A stretch of 64,000 bases of DNA from Paenibacillus sp. PastM-3. GTDB taxonomy: Bacteria > Bacillota > Bacilli > Paenibacillales > Paenibacillaceae. The stretch covers positions 744,001 to 808,000 of the forward strand of contig NZ_JARXXP010000001.1 in NCBI RefSeq assembly GCF_029893965.1, in the 5' to 3' direction. A program made the position numbers and the translations under genes. Shown here piece after piece: positions 1-8,533 of the stretch. The notes under the pieces are model-generated. The model made no database searches. It was not told the DNA's origin and saw only the letters and a program-made list of their open reading frames with translations. The number at the start of each line of letters is the position of its first letter. Within the stretch, counting starts at the first letter, position 1.

Positions 1-45
1 ATTACACAATAACACTACTCTAAACGCCGAAAGGAAGATGGAACC

Positions 46-609
46 ATGAGTCACTTAACAGATCAGCAGCTGGCTGCACTGAAGAATGCACTGGATGAGC
101 GCAGACAGGAGCTGGAGCAGCATTTCAAAGATAATGATGAAGAAAACAGCCTGCTTGGAGACTCGCTTAGGGTATCAACCGGAGAATTGTCAACTGTAGA
201 CAATCATCCTGCGGATGCAGGCACCGAAACCTTTGAACGAAGCCGTGATCTCGGCATTAATAACGCGCTCAGGGATGAGCTGGAAGATATCGAAGCTGCC
301 CTTATGCGCATGGAAGAGGGCACATATGGGATCTGTGTCATCAGTAAAGAGGAAATCCCATATGAACGCCTTGAGGCCATTCCTTATACACCTTATGCAG
401 TAGAGCATGTACCCGGCCGGGAATCTGCGGACGAGCGTCCTGTTGAAGAACAGGTGATGACCCCGCCTCCTTCCGGAGCAGGCCAGAGCCGTCAGGAGCA
501 TAGCGGCAGGTTCGATGATGCCGACGCCTGGGATTCTGTAGAGGATTACGGGAGCGCAAGCTCACCAGTACCGCTTCCCGGCCATGATAAGGATGATCAG
601 GATTCCTGA
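46..609 (+). CDS. yteA: YteA/DksA-TraR family protein
   Basis: This 187-residue protein resembles the YteA family of Firmicutes, distant relatives of DksA/TraR. The N-terminal half is a charged helical hairpin (residues 1-90). The segment YGICVISKEEIPYERLEAI (about 94-112) sits where DksA has its zinc finger, but only one Cys is present, so the C4 zinc site is lost, as is common in YteA proteins. The C-terminal tail (130-187) is acidic, Pro/Ser-rich and probably disordered. The start is supported by AAAGGAAG about 8 bases upstream. It converges on the rtp-like gene, with 2 bases between the stops. The exact role is unknown; a link to stress or sporulation regulation is family inference. Confidence 0.8.
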   Translation: MSHLTDQQLAALKNALDERRQELEQHFKDNDEENSLLGDSLRVSTGELSTVDNHPADAGTETFERSRDLGINNALRDELEDIEAALMRMEEGTYGICVISKEEIPYERLEAIPYTPYAVEHVPGRESADERPVEEQVMTPPPSGAGQSRQEHSGRFDDADAWDSVEDYGSASSPVPLPGHDKDDQDS

Positions 610-611
610 CA

Positions 612-971
612 CTAATAATTATCTGCAACCGCTTTGTTCAGAATACCAAGGCAGCGGTCCAAATCTGTTTTAACCTGTTTTTTGTAAAGCCGGGCTTTCT
701 CCTCCCCGTCAGCCGTAAAATGATAAAGGACGATTTCCTGAAAATCGACCTTGGGATCATTCCCCTTGAGCTGCTTGGTACGGTACAGTATTCCTTGCTG
801 CACGAGCTCATGCAGGGCGCGGTATACCTCACTCTGGGGAGGCGAATAGCCATAGGCTTTGAAATCCCTCCGCATATCCTCAAGCATCTGATAACCGTAT
901 CCCTTATGCTGCTCAACCATCGTAATTAGATACACCTTGATAAATGCCCGCTGGGCTATCATAAAAGCCAT
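612..971 (-). CDS. rtp: Replication terminator protein (Rtp) homologue
   Basis: This 119-residue winged-helix protein matches Bacillus subtilis Rtp, as I recall that sequence, along nearly its whole length: QRAFIKVYLITM near the start, SEVYRALHELVQQGIL as the recognition region, and LYKKQVKTDLDRC followed by a C-terminal ADNY as the dimerisation helix. B. subtilis Rtp binds Ter sites and arrests replication forks in one direction. A short insertion (about residues 74-80) precedes the beta wing. The start has GGAGGG 5 bases upstream. A TATACT at 1031-1036 could be its -10 box, but the -35 is weak. The fold is shared with PadR regulators, which is the main alternative. Confidence 0.8.
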   Translation of the reverse strand: MAFMIAQRAFIKVYLITMVEQHKGYGYQMLEDMRRDFKAYGYSPPQSEVYRALHELVQQGILYRTKQLKGNDPKVDFQEIVLYHFTADGEEKARLYKKQVKTDLDRCLGILNKAVADNY

Positions 972-1256
972 GTTATCCCTCCTGTTCTTCTCCCGCCAGC
1001 CGTTATCCGTCAGCGGAAAATATTAGCTCTAGTATATCGCCTATTTATCTAATTTCATAATCTGAAAGAATCAGTGTTGCGGTTAGAATCACAAGTTAAT
1101 AAAGGCGGCATTGTCACCCCCTTCACGAATGAATGGTACACCATTTGGGTGATACGGGTTCACTTTTTACGGGTTTGCTGTTTCTAGGGTGAGGGAAGAG
1201 GATTGGATTTGGATGGCAGGTGTAGGGAGTAGATTTTTTTTTGATTGTTGTATTGT

Positions 1257-1272
1257 GAATTTTTCATATGTT
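1257..1272 (+). repeat. 16-base motif GAATTTTTCATATGTT, copy 1
   Basis: The motif contains the dyad TGAA-TTT-TTCA. Identical copies lie at 1467-1482 and 11289-11304, all in intergenic DNA. Its function is unknown. Confidence 0.6.
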
Positions 1273-1466
1273 GCAATATTGGAATCGATAATAAAAAGGC
1301 ATCGGGTTATACCCTTTAATTCGCGTTACATCATTTAACTAGCTGAATTCTTCAATATGACGCTTGTGAGCGGGTTCCAGCCCTAAAGCCACCTCAATCT
1401 GGTTCGCATCATATTGGTTCGTATCATATGTCGTTTAATTTTTAAGAGCTAATGTCTATCTAGTGT

Positions 1467-1482
1467 GAATTTTTCATATGTT
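1467..1482 (+). repeat. 16-base motif GAATTTTTCATATGTT, copy 2
   Basis: Identical to the copies at 1257 and 11289. This one is preceded by TGT, like copy 1. Confidence 0.6.
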
Positions 1483-1509
1483 TAAATTATGTAATTAGAA
1501 TACAAAAAA

Positions 1510-1542
1510 ACTGCACCCCGGATAAGATCCGGAAGATGCAGT
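1510..1542 (-). terminator. Terminator after the YflT-domain gene
   Basis: The stem is ACTGCA...TGCAGT with an inner CCGGA/TCCGG. It is followed on the minus strand by a run of T (1503-1509). It lies about 70 bases past the stop of the YflT gene. Confidence 0.8.
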
Positions 1543-1614
1543 CTTGGTTATCTGTTATTCATTTTGCCGGATTGGCTACTCCGGTCTGGTCTTGCCATTC
1601 AGGCAAGATCCCGG

Positions 1615-2274
1615 TTACAGCCGGTTACGGTTGTAGAGATCCGGGTCGCTGCCGGCATTCATTGAACCTCTATTGCCGAGCGTGTTCCCTACTGTGGTAT
1701 CATCCGGAGTAAGGTCAGGGTTGGTGGCCCCTCTGTCCGCCAGTGTGTCTGAGGTAGTATCCGTATTGTAAACAGAGTCATACCGGCTGGAGTTCAATGA
1801 ACGGTTACCGCGGAAGACATCATGGATTGCATTCCCTCTTCCGTTGTCATCGACAAGAACCAGGATTTTCCCGCTGTCGACATAACCTTCATATTCACGC
1901 GCTTCGTCCTCAGGAATGCCCAGGCCAATCAAGCCGCCGACAAGTCCGCCCGCGCCTGCACCGATAGCTGCACCCGTCAGTGTAGCCACAATCGGTCCGG
2001 CTGCGAGAATCGGTCCGATGCCCGGTATGGCAAGCGCCCCGATTCCGGCAAGCAGTCCGGCAACCCCGCCGACTACACCGCCTGTGGCTGCTCCGGTTGC
2101 TACACCTTCCGGCGCCATGGTGCCTGTATCTTCAGAAATACTTTGTAATTCATCACGGTCTCTGGTAATGATGGATATTTCATCGTTTCTGATGCCCTTG
2201 CTCTGCAGATCTTCAATTGCTCTGGTTGCTTCTTGTTCCGTATCAAAGATTCCTACGATTTTTTGGGTAGTCAC
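1615..2274 (-). CDS. YflT-domain general stress protein
   Basis: About 219 residues from the chosen start. The N-terminal 60 residues (KIVGIFDTEQEATRAIEDL onward) match the YflT domain of heat- and general-stress proteins. The middle (about 80-135) is a Gly/Ala-rich hydrophobic stretch of glycine-zipper type that could embed in a membrane. The tail is Asn/Asp/Thr-rich. The start is taken as GTG at 2274 because GAAGGAGGG lies just upstream. An in-frame extension to 2388 has no such site and is unlike the family. Sigma-B control is typical of relatives but is not shown here. Confidence 0.8.
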   Translation of the reverse strand: MTTQKIVGIFDTEQEATRAIEDLQSKGIRNDEISIITRDRDELQSISEDTGTMAPEGVATGAATGGVVGGVAGLLAGIGALAIPGIGPILAAGPIVATLTGAAIGAGAGGLVGGLIGLGIPEDEAREYEGYVDSGKILVLVDDNGRGNAIHDVFRGNRSLNSSRYDSVYNTDTTSDTLADRGATNPDLTPDDTTVGNTLGNRGSMNAGSDPDLYNRNRL

Positions 2275-2391
2275 TTGAAGCCCTCCTTCGTAATTGTCGT
2301 TCGCTACATTATTACCCCATAATCGTTCAATCAAACAGGGCACGGTACGGAGATAACCATTAGAAAGAGGAACAGACATCAAGTGCAATCT

Positions 2392-2570
2392 ATTTAGTTG
2401 GATTTTCGCTGCTTAATTCCGGTGTTAATCCATTTCTGCGAACAATAGTTGGAAAAACGTCATCTAATTCAGGCCATTTCTCGCTCTGAGAGCAATTCCG
2501 GCGAAAATAAGTGGCGTTTTTCCAACTAGTTTCTCCGCTAACAGGATTTCTCGGAGAATTAGATGACGAA
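2392..2570 (+). repeat. Dispersed modular intergenic repeat, copy A
   Basis: Three blocks recur in the same order and spacing at 45976-46155: ATTTAGTTGGATTTT(C/T)GCTG at 2392, TAAGTGGCGTTTTTCCAACT at 2508 and ATTAGATGACGA at 2558. Block offsets are 116 and 166 bases here against 116 and 165 in the other copy. Inside, AGTTGGAAAAACG (from 2448) and CGTTTTTCCAACT form an inverted pair. An open frame across it (2390-2680, minus) is not convincing as a gene. Confidence 0.7.
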
Positions 2571-2735
2571 TTTGCACGTAGTATATTGATTCGATTGCTT
2601 TTTAGCTGTGGGGGATGGCTGTGACTCCAAAAATAGCTTAAACTACCAGCTGCTGTCCTGCTCTTTCGCAGCTTGATCATTCACAGCTGTTTCAGCAGAA
2701 CTCGGCAGAAGCTATTGCTTAGGAATCTATACAGA

Positions 2736-5231
2736 TCATTTATTGCCCGGCCGGGTCCGGCTGGTAGCCACCGCCTGCAGCGGATCATCCGGCCAATAGT
2801 GCTTGGGATAACGTCCCTTCAAGTCCTTTTTCACCTCAAAGTAGGTACTGCGCCAAAAGCTCCCCAGATCTGCGGTCACCTGCATCGGCCGCCTTGCCGG
2901 CGAGAGCAGGTGCAGGAGTACGGGAACCTGTCCCATCCCGATCCGCGGCGTATCCACCTGGCCGAACATTTCCTGCAGCCTAACCGCCAGAACAGGAGTT
3001 TCCGGGTTGCTGTAATCCAGCGGCACACGTGACCCGCTGGGCACCGTGATGTGAGTGGGGGCTTCCCGGTCGAGCGTCTGCCGATCATTCCAGTCCAGCA
3101 TCCCTTCCAGCGCTTTGGACAGCGGCAGACGCTGCAGATCCCGCAAATTGCGCATGCCCTGCAGATAGTGGCGGAGCCAGTCCCCTAATGTATTTAGCAA
3201 TGCTTCATCCGAGACATCCGGCCAGTCTTTTCTGACCGAGTGCATAAAAGCCATCCGCTGACGCAGCTGAGCCGTACCTTTGTCCCACGGCAGCATATCC
3301 AGCCCCTCTGCAGCAATTACGGACAGCAGTACCTCCTCAATCTCCTCTGCATCCGGGCGCTCATGCGTCGTTTCCTTTAATACGAGTGCGCCGAACATCG
3401 TCCGCCGGTGTGCCTTCACGCTGCCGCTCTCTTTGTCCCAGAAGACAGCCCGTTCCTCGGTCAGGCTGTCTGCGTGATGCAAGAGCAGCTCTGCTTCGGA
3501 CAGCTCCGCAGCCAGTAGTATCCGTCCCTGCCCGGCGCGGTCATCCACGCCGGCGGCAACGATGAAGGCTGAGCGGGCCAGCGGCTGCCCCTCGCGCATC
3601 GCCGCTCCCCGGCCGCCGGACAGCAGAAACGCGCCGTCACCGCGTTTCTGGCCTACCCGGTCAGGGTAGGCGAACGACAACAGCAGGCCTATGCGGCTGA
3701 GGTCGCCGGGCATTGTCTCTGGCGCAACCTTCAGCTGCGCCAGGAGACTCTGGCTCTCGCGCTGCACCGCGCGCAGAGCCGCCGGGTCCGCGCTCCCGCT
3801 TACGCCGGAGCGCTCAAAAGCAAGCAGCGCCTCCACGCGGAGCGTGATGTCGCTGCCCTGATCCGCGGGACCCTTGAACAGGTCCCGCTCCTGCAGCAGC
3901 GCCGCCAGCCGGCAGGCGAGCGGCGCTTCGCCAAGCAGAGCCGCGCGCAGCAGCATATGCGCGGCGCGCGGGTGTGCGCCGAGCGCGGCCATGCTGCGGC
4001 CGTGCGGCGTAATGGCGCCGCCGGCGTCCAGCGCGCCGAGCTGGCGAAGCAGCGCCGTGCCCTGCGCGTAAGGCGCAGCGGGCGGCGGGTCCAGCCAGGG
4101 CAGCGCGGCAGGACCCGGCACGCCCCACAGCGCCAGCTCCAGGGCGAGCTGCGCCAGGTCGGTCTCAAGCATTTCCGGCACGTTGTCCTCCGGAAGCCGG
4201 GCATGCTCCTCCCTGCTCCAGAGCCTGTAGCAGACTCCGGGTGCCGTCCGGCCTGCCCGGCCGCGCCGCTGGTCAGCCGATGCCTTGGATACCGGCACGG
4301 TAGTGAGCCGCGGCATCCCGGTGCGCGGCGAAAACACCTGGGTGCGCCGCAGACCGGTATCAATTACCGTGCGCACCCCTTCGATCGTCAGGCTTGTCTC
4401 GGCGATCGATGTCGCCAGCACCACCTTGCGTTGTCCGGGCACAGCGGCAGCCACCGCAGCATCCTGCTGCGCCTGCGGAAGCTGGCCGTATAGCGGCCGC
4501 AGAACCGTGCCCGCAGGAAGGCTGCCGCCGGCAAGCTCGCGCTGCGTCCGGCGGATCTCCCGCTCCCCGGGCAGGAACACCAGCACATCGCCCGGCTGTT
4601 CCGCCAGGGCGCGACGTACCGCGGAAGCTGCAGATAGTTCCAGCACAGCGTCATTTCCCGCGGGTGCATAGATTGTCTCCACCGGAAAGGTCCGCCCGGG
4701 ACAATCGACGATGGCTGCTCCGCCGAGCAGAGCTGAAACCCGCTCTGCATCCAGGGTAGCCGACATGATCAGAATCCGCAGATCTTCTCGCAGCACGGAC
4801 TGCGCCTCAAGCGCCAGCGCCAGGCCAAGATCAGCATGGAGGCTGCGCTCATGGAATTCGTCAAATATGACCAGTCCGACATCACCAAGCGAGGGGTCAC
4901 TCTGCAGCATCCGTGTCAGGACGCCTTCGGTAACAACCGTAATACGTGTATGTCTGCTTACTTTGCTGTCCATCCGCATCCGGTAACCGACGGTCTGCCC
5001 CACTTGCTCCCCGAGGCAGGCAGCCATGTATACAGCGGCTGAACGGGCCGCCAGTCTTCTCGGCTCCAGCATTAATATCGTTTTGCCCGCCATCCACGGC
5101 TCGTCCAGAAAAGCCGGCGGCGTTCCAGTGGTCTTACCCGCACCAGGTTCAGCGATAAGCACGGCAGCTGTGCTAGCGGACAATATTTTTTTCAGGTCAG
5201 GAAGTACCTGCATAATCGGAAGCTGTTTCAT
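2736..5231 (-). CDS. hrpB: ATP-dependent helicase HrpB
   Basis: A DEAH-family SF2 helicase of about 831 residues, the usual HrpB length. Walker A EPGAGKTTGT lies near residue 30, Walker B DEFH near 125, SAT next, and motif VI QRRGRAGR near 325. The HrpB-specific C-terminal region follows, with RVPLDYSNPETPVLAVRLQE near 720 and LLHLLSPARRPMQVTAD near 765. The start at 5231 is preceded by GGAG with 7-base spacing; an upstream in-frame codon (5267) lacks this. The cellular substrate is not well established. The gene appears monocistronic and I see no clear terminator after it. Confidence 0.93.
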   Translation of the reverse strand: MKQLPIMQVLPDLKKILSASTAAVLIAEPGAGKTTGTPPAFLDEPWMAGKTILMLEPRRLAARSAAVYMAACLGEQVGQTVGYRMRMDSKVSRHTRITVVTEGVLTRMLQSDPSLGDVGLVIFDEFHERSLHADLGLALALEAQSVLREDLRILIMSATLDAERVSALLGGAAIVDCPGRTFPVETIYAPAGNDAVLELSAASAVRRALAEQPGDVLVFLPGEREIRRTQRELAGGSLPAGTVLRPLYGQLPQAQQDAAVAAAVPGQRKVVLATSIAETSLTIEGVRTVIDTGLRRTQVFSPRTGMPRLTTVPVSKASADQRRGRAGRTAPGVCYRLWSREEHARLPEDNVPEMLETDLAQLALELALWGVPGPAALPWLDPPPAAPYAQGTALLRQLGALDAGGAITPHGRSMAALGAHPRAAHMLLRAALLGEAPLACRLAALLQERDLFKGPADQGSDITLRVEALLAFERSGVSGSADPAALRAVQRESQSLLAQLKVAPETMPGDLSRIGLLLSFAYPDRVGQKRGDGAFLLSGGRGAAMREGQPLARSAFIVAAGVDDRAGQGRILLAAELSEAELLLHHADSLTEERAVFWDKESGSVKAHRRTMFGALVLKETTHERPDAEEIEEVLLSVIAAEGLDMLPWDKGTAQLRQRMAFMHSVRKDWPDVSDEALLNTLGDWLRHYLQGMRNLRDLQRLPLSKALEGMLDWNDRQTLDREAPTHITVPSGSRVPLDYSNPETPVLAVRLQEMFGQVDTPRIGMGQVPVLLHLLSPARRPMQVTADLGSFWRSTYFEVKKDLKGRYPKHYWPDDPLQAVATSRTRPGNK

Positions 5232-5578
5232 TCTGTATCTCCATAACTGTGTCTGTCTTATGAGCACTCTGATTGAATCACCAGACGCCTCCTATAGCAT
5301 GGGCGAAACGGTCCGGGATTTCAAGCGGTTCCAGAGTAATTCTCAGGTTTTGTACCGCAAGCCATCACAAAAGTCATCATCACGTAAGCATCCGGGGAGC
5401 TGTCCAAATTCTCGCATGCCTGCTTCAGCTGAATATATTCACTCTCATTGAATGAACAAACAACAGACTCGCTGCAGCAAAATCATATGTATGTCAGGAA
5501 GCCCGGTCTCATAGACCGAGCTTGTACAAAAGTCGGCCTGGTGCACACAACCCTGTGAACCGTGCGCACGGTATGCTA

Positions 5579-5968
5579 TTATTCCTGATCTGACAGCCGC
5601 TGACGGATCTGATCCCCGTATTCCGTAAAAATACTGCTGTTTTCCAGACCCCGCTCACGCAGGAGCTGCTGCAGGCGCAATCTTTTTAAAGTCAACTTGG
5701 ACTCAAGGGATTTCTGCTCAGATGAGTTAGCATTGCCGCTGTTGCGGCAGGCTGCCAGTAATTGTTCCAAGGTCACGCATTCCGCCCGCAAAGTCAGCTC
5801 TTCCGGCAAAATCCCGGCATTTTTCATAATCTTAAACGACATCCGCAGCTCTTCGGGAACGCCTGACAGGTCTTCGAGCTCCAGCGGCTTACCATGCCCC
5901 GGCAAATCTGCAAATTCCCCGTTTCTCATTGCCTCCTGAATCCGTTGCTCCGCCAGCCATGACAGCAT
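5579..5968 (-). CDS. DUF1992 (DnaJC28-like) protein
   Basis: About 129 residues. The N-terminal two thirds (SWLAEQRIQEAMRNGEFADLPGHGKPLEL...VPEELRMSFKIMKNAG) is the conserved DUF1992 domain, found alone in bacteria and in the DNAJC28 family. The rest is a charged helix. The start at 5968 follows GGAGGGG; upstream in-frame codons (to 6007) lack a site. A short broken reading frame (5994-6140) lies directly upstream in the same direction. Function is unknown. Confidence 0.8.
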   Translation of the reverse strand: MLSWLAEQRIQEAMRNGEFADLPGHGKPLELEDLSGVPEELRMSFKIMKNAGILPEELTLRAECVTLEQLLAACRNSGNANSSEQKSLESKLTLKRLRLQQLLRERGLENSSIFTEYGDQIRQRLSDQE

Positions 5969-5993
5969 CGGCCCATCCCCTCCCATTGTATAC

Positions 5994-6140
5994 TTACAGT
6001 TCAGCAAAAGCCTGCTTCAGCAGACCGGCAAACACCTCGTAATCCACCTGCTTCCCCTACAGCAGCTTGGCTGTTAACCGTTCCGGCTTTCTTGGCTCGA
6101 ATACCCACTTGGGCACTTCAAGAGTAACTTCCTGTTACAT
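5994..6140 (-). pseudogene. Small gene broken by two in-frame stops
   Basis: A near-ideal ribosome site (GAAGGAGG, 6 bases) precedes ATG at 6140, but the second codon is TAA. After that the same frame reads QEVTLEVPKWVFEPRKPERL, then LTAKLL, a TAG, and GKQVDYEVFAGLLKQAFAEL before a final TAA. Both halves look like normal protein, so this is probably a recently inactivated gene of about 48 codons. The product is not recognised. It lies 26 bases upstream of the DUF1992 start and may once have formed an operon with it. Confidence 0.5.
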
Positions 6141-6215
6141 AGGAACCTCCTTCAGATTCATAGTATGCACAGATTTTACCATACCCTGCTTACTTTACAA
6201 CCCTGCACATCACAA

Positions 6216-6255
6216 GCAGCCGTACCCCGGTTATATCTGCCCGAAGTACGGCTGC
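6216..6255. other. Strong hairpin downstream of the SDR gene
   Basis: GCAGCCGTAC and GTACGGCTGC form a perfect 10-base stem with a 20-base loop, 38 bases past the stop of the SDR gene. There is no T run on either side, so it is a transcript-end or processing hairpin only by position. Confidence 0.45.
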
Positions 6256-6292
6256 CGCTTAAACCTTATCTTTTCCAGCTTGCTTTACTGTC

Positions 6293-7102
6293 TTAGCTTA
6301 ACAGTGATTCTGCTCCATCAATGACAATCTGCGCTCCGGTAATATGAATGGATTCATCAGAAGCGAGGAAGGAGACTAGATCGGCTACATTCTCCGGCTT
6401 ACCTGGGCCATCAGCCAGCGGCTGGGCTCCTTGCGGGAATTCAATCGGGATGATGATTTCTTCTACCTCTTCATTGAATTCGGTTGATTCATCAATATTG
6501 GTAGAGATCGCCCCCGGACAGATAACGTTGACACGGATTTTGAATTTGGCCAGCTCCAGCGCAGCCATTTTGGCAAAAGCCACCTGACCCGCCTTGGTCG
6601 TGCTGTAAGGTGACCAGCCAAAGCTCGTAAACCGTGTATTTCCGTTAATGGAGCTTGTAATAATGATACTGCCCTTACCTTTTTCCTTGAGATGCGGAAT
6701 CGTATATTTGAGTGTCAGGAACGTTCCGGTCAGGTTGACGTTGATCGTATTCTGCCAATCCGTCAGGCTCAGCTCCTCGATCGGCCCGACCACTCCGTTA
6801 ATTCCCGCGTTGGCAAAAACAATATCCAGGCTGCCGAAATGCTCAATCGTTCTGCGTACCGCTTCCTCCATCCGTTCAGCATCAGAAGTATCGACATCAA
6901 TAGCCAGTGCGCAATCCTTGCGCAGCTTGTTCAGCTTCTGCTCCAGCACCGATGTACGTTCATTAACCAGGTCAAAAAGAGCTACATTGGCGCCTTCGCG
7001 CGCCATCTGGATCGCTGCCGCTCTGCCGATCCCGGAGCCCGCACCTGTAATAATGGCTGTTTTACCGATAAACCGCTGTTTTTTAGCTATATTTGGGCTC
7101 AT
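6293..7102 (-). CDS. SDR-family NAD(P)-dependent oxidoreductase
   Basis: A 269-residue classical short-chain dehydrogenase. The nucleotide motif TGAGSGIG is at residues 19-26, NAG at about 100, the catalytic Ser in SSING at about 153, and YSTTK (Tyr/Lys) at about 167. A C-terminal ITGAQIVIDGAESL is typical of the family. The acidic residue after strand 2 (LFDL) suggests NAD rather than NADP preference. The substrate is unknown. The start at 7102 has GGAAGGAG upstream; the longer frame to 7201 has no site. Confidence 0.85.
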   Translation of the reverse strand: MSPNIAKKQRFIGKTAIITGAGSGIGRAAAIQMAREGANVALFDLVNERTSVLEQKLNKLRKDCALAIDVDTSDAERMEEAVRRTIEHFGSLDIVFANAGINGVVGPIEELSLTDWQNTINVNLTGTFLTLKYTIPHLKEKGKGSIIITSSINGNTRFTSFGWSPYSTTKAGQVAFAKMAALELAKFKIRVNVICPGAISTNIDESTEFNEEVEEIIIPIEFPQGAQPLADGPGKPENVADLVSFLASDESIHITGAQIVIDGAESLLS

Positions 7103-7383
7103 ATGCACACTCTCCTTCCACATCATCCATATTCGTGATTCTGTTTCAAGATTACCCAATTGCGGCTCAATTATAATCACCCTTGTGCAAATTTTGCACA
7201 AACTTTGTGCAACCGTGCCAAAGCAGGCACCTATTCCTGGTTTAGTACCCTGTTACAAACTGTTCATTTCGGCCAATCCGCCTAATCCGGCGAAATCAAG
7301 GGCATTTTTGCCTTTCATTTCCTTCACCCTGCTCCTACCCCGCTATAATATTTACTAATCAACAGTACCGCTAGCGTAAATAC

Positions 7384-7408
7384 AAAAGCCCCACAACGTG
7401 GGGCTTTT
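7384..7408 (-). terminator. Terminator of the transglutaminase operon
   Basis: A perfect 11-base stem, AAAAGCCCCAC/GTGGGGCTTTT, with an AAC loop. It lies about 260 bases past the last gene of the minus-strand operon. The A/T flanks allow it to work in both directions. Confidence 0.75.
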
Positions 7409-7666
7409 GGACTTAACCATATTAGGGGGCTACATGAGCAGTCTACTTAAGCGGTCTACTTAAGCGGTCTTCAGTAGCTTTCAGCAGCTCTTCTGTAGCT
7501 CTCAAGTTTCTTTCCAGTAGCTAACATGAGCTCCACAGTAACCCAGCGTCACTATAGCTCCTGGTCAGCTCAACTTTTTTACAACAGTATCCTTTTTAAT
7601 CATATCTATTTACATCACATCTATTTACATTCTATCCATTATCAGCTTCTTGGCAGCCTCTTTCCC
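7409..7666. other. Intergenic stretch with short tandem repeats
   Basis: There is no gene. GTCTACTTAAGCG is repeated in tandem at 7441-7453 and 7454-7466. Further on (about 7600-7635) an imperfect CATCTATTTACAT-type repeat occurs. No function can be assigned. Confidence 0.4.
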
Positions 7667-8533
7667 TCAGTTGTCCAGCTTACGTACATCCACTTTGACG
7701 CTAAGTGTCCCGGCTCCGCCGCGGTATACACCTTTTACCGGTACAATATCCTTGTAATCCCGGCCATGGCCCAGCTTGATGTAGCGCCAGTTCACTTCCG
7801 CATTATTGGTAGGGTCAAAGCCAAGCCAGCCTGTTCCGGGGATATGCGTTTCCACCCAGGCGTGTGAGGCCTGCTCAAAGTCGGCGTTACCGCCCTGCAG
7901 ATCACCGACAAAATGGTATCCGCTGACATACCGTGAAGGAAGCCCGACACTCCGGCAGACGGCAATCATCAGATGGGCATAGTCCTGACAGACGCCGCGC
8001 TTGAGCTTGAGCGCTTTTTTGACCGTAGTATTTACACTTGTCGCTTCGGGATCATAGGTAAACTGCTCATAGATCGTCGAGGACAGCTTTTTGGTCCAGG
8101 CATACATATCATCTGCCGCATCAAAAGGGTGCTGTGACGCAAACTCGACCAGCTCCGGCGTAACCTCCGTGTAACGGGTCGGCAGAATGAATTCAATATA
8201 CCGGTTCTGGAACTTTTCGTCATTCAGCAGCTTAACCTGATCCGCGAGCGGGATATGCGGGAGGTCGGCACCCTGTGCTTTATCAAGTGTCACGACAGTC
8301 GCCTTGGTATGAATCACCATCTCTGTATGCGGCTTGTTCACCGAATAGGCATGCACCCGGTTGCCGAAAAAATCCTCATACGTTAAAAGATTCGCCGCCG
8401 GAGTCACCTCCACCTCATGATGGTAGCAGGACTGCCGGTAATTAGTGCGCGGGGTCAGCCGGATTTCATTGACACTGTCCGTAACCGGCTCCGGATATGA
8501 ATAGGTCGTTGTGTGGTTGATCTGAATTTTCAT
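7667..8533 (-). CDS. Transglutaminase-like cysteine protease-fold protein
   Basis: About 288 residues. An N-terminal beta domain starts MKIQINHTTTYSYPEPV. The transglutaminase core follows, with the catalytic Cys in KRGVCQDYAHLM (about 160-171), His in ASHAWVE (about 211) and Asp in GFDPTNN. It is the last gene of an ATP-grasp / alpha-E / transglutaminase operon and overlaps the alpha-E stop by 4 bases (ATGA). GAAGGAG lies before the chosen start. Such clusters are widespread; members are thought to build or process a peptide-like product, but this product is not known. Confidence 0.88.
   Translation of the reverse strand: MKIQINHTTTYSYPEPVTDSVNEIRLTPRTNYRQSCYHHEVEVTPAANLLTYEDFFGNRVHAYSVNKPHTEMVIHTKATVVTLDKAQGADLPHIPLADQVKLLNDEKFQNRYIEFILPTRYTEVTPELVEFASQHPFDAADDMYAWTKKLSSTIYEQFTYDPEATSVNTTVKKALKLKRGVCQDYAHLMIAVCRSVGLPSRYVSGYHFVGDLQGGNADFEQASHAWVETHIPGTGWLGFDPTNNAEVNWRYIKLGHGRDYKDIVPVKGVYRGGAGTLSVKVDVRKLDN

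Larger units (their letters stand above)
972..1614. other. Intergenic region with repeated motifs and a decayed reading frame
   Basis: No intact gene is seen in these 640 bases. They hold the rtp promoter region, two copies of a 16-base motif (1257-1272 and 1467-1482), a 15-base tandem repeat (1400-1429) and the terminator of the YflT gene. On the minus strand about 1344-1435, an open stretch without a start reads as about 33 residues (containing YDTNQYDANQIEVALGLEP) before a TAG. It may be the tail of a decayed gene. Confidence 0.5.

Noticed and set aside
972-1500. B. subtilis-type Ter sites near rtp
   Set aside because: Looked for the B. subtilis Ter core near the gene and found no convincing match.
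2390-2680. Minus-strand 96-codon frame
   Set aside because: It coincides with the dispersed repeat and has no ribosome site or family resemblance.
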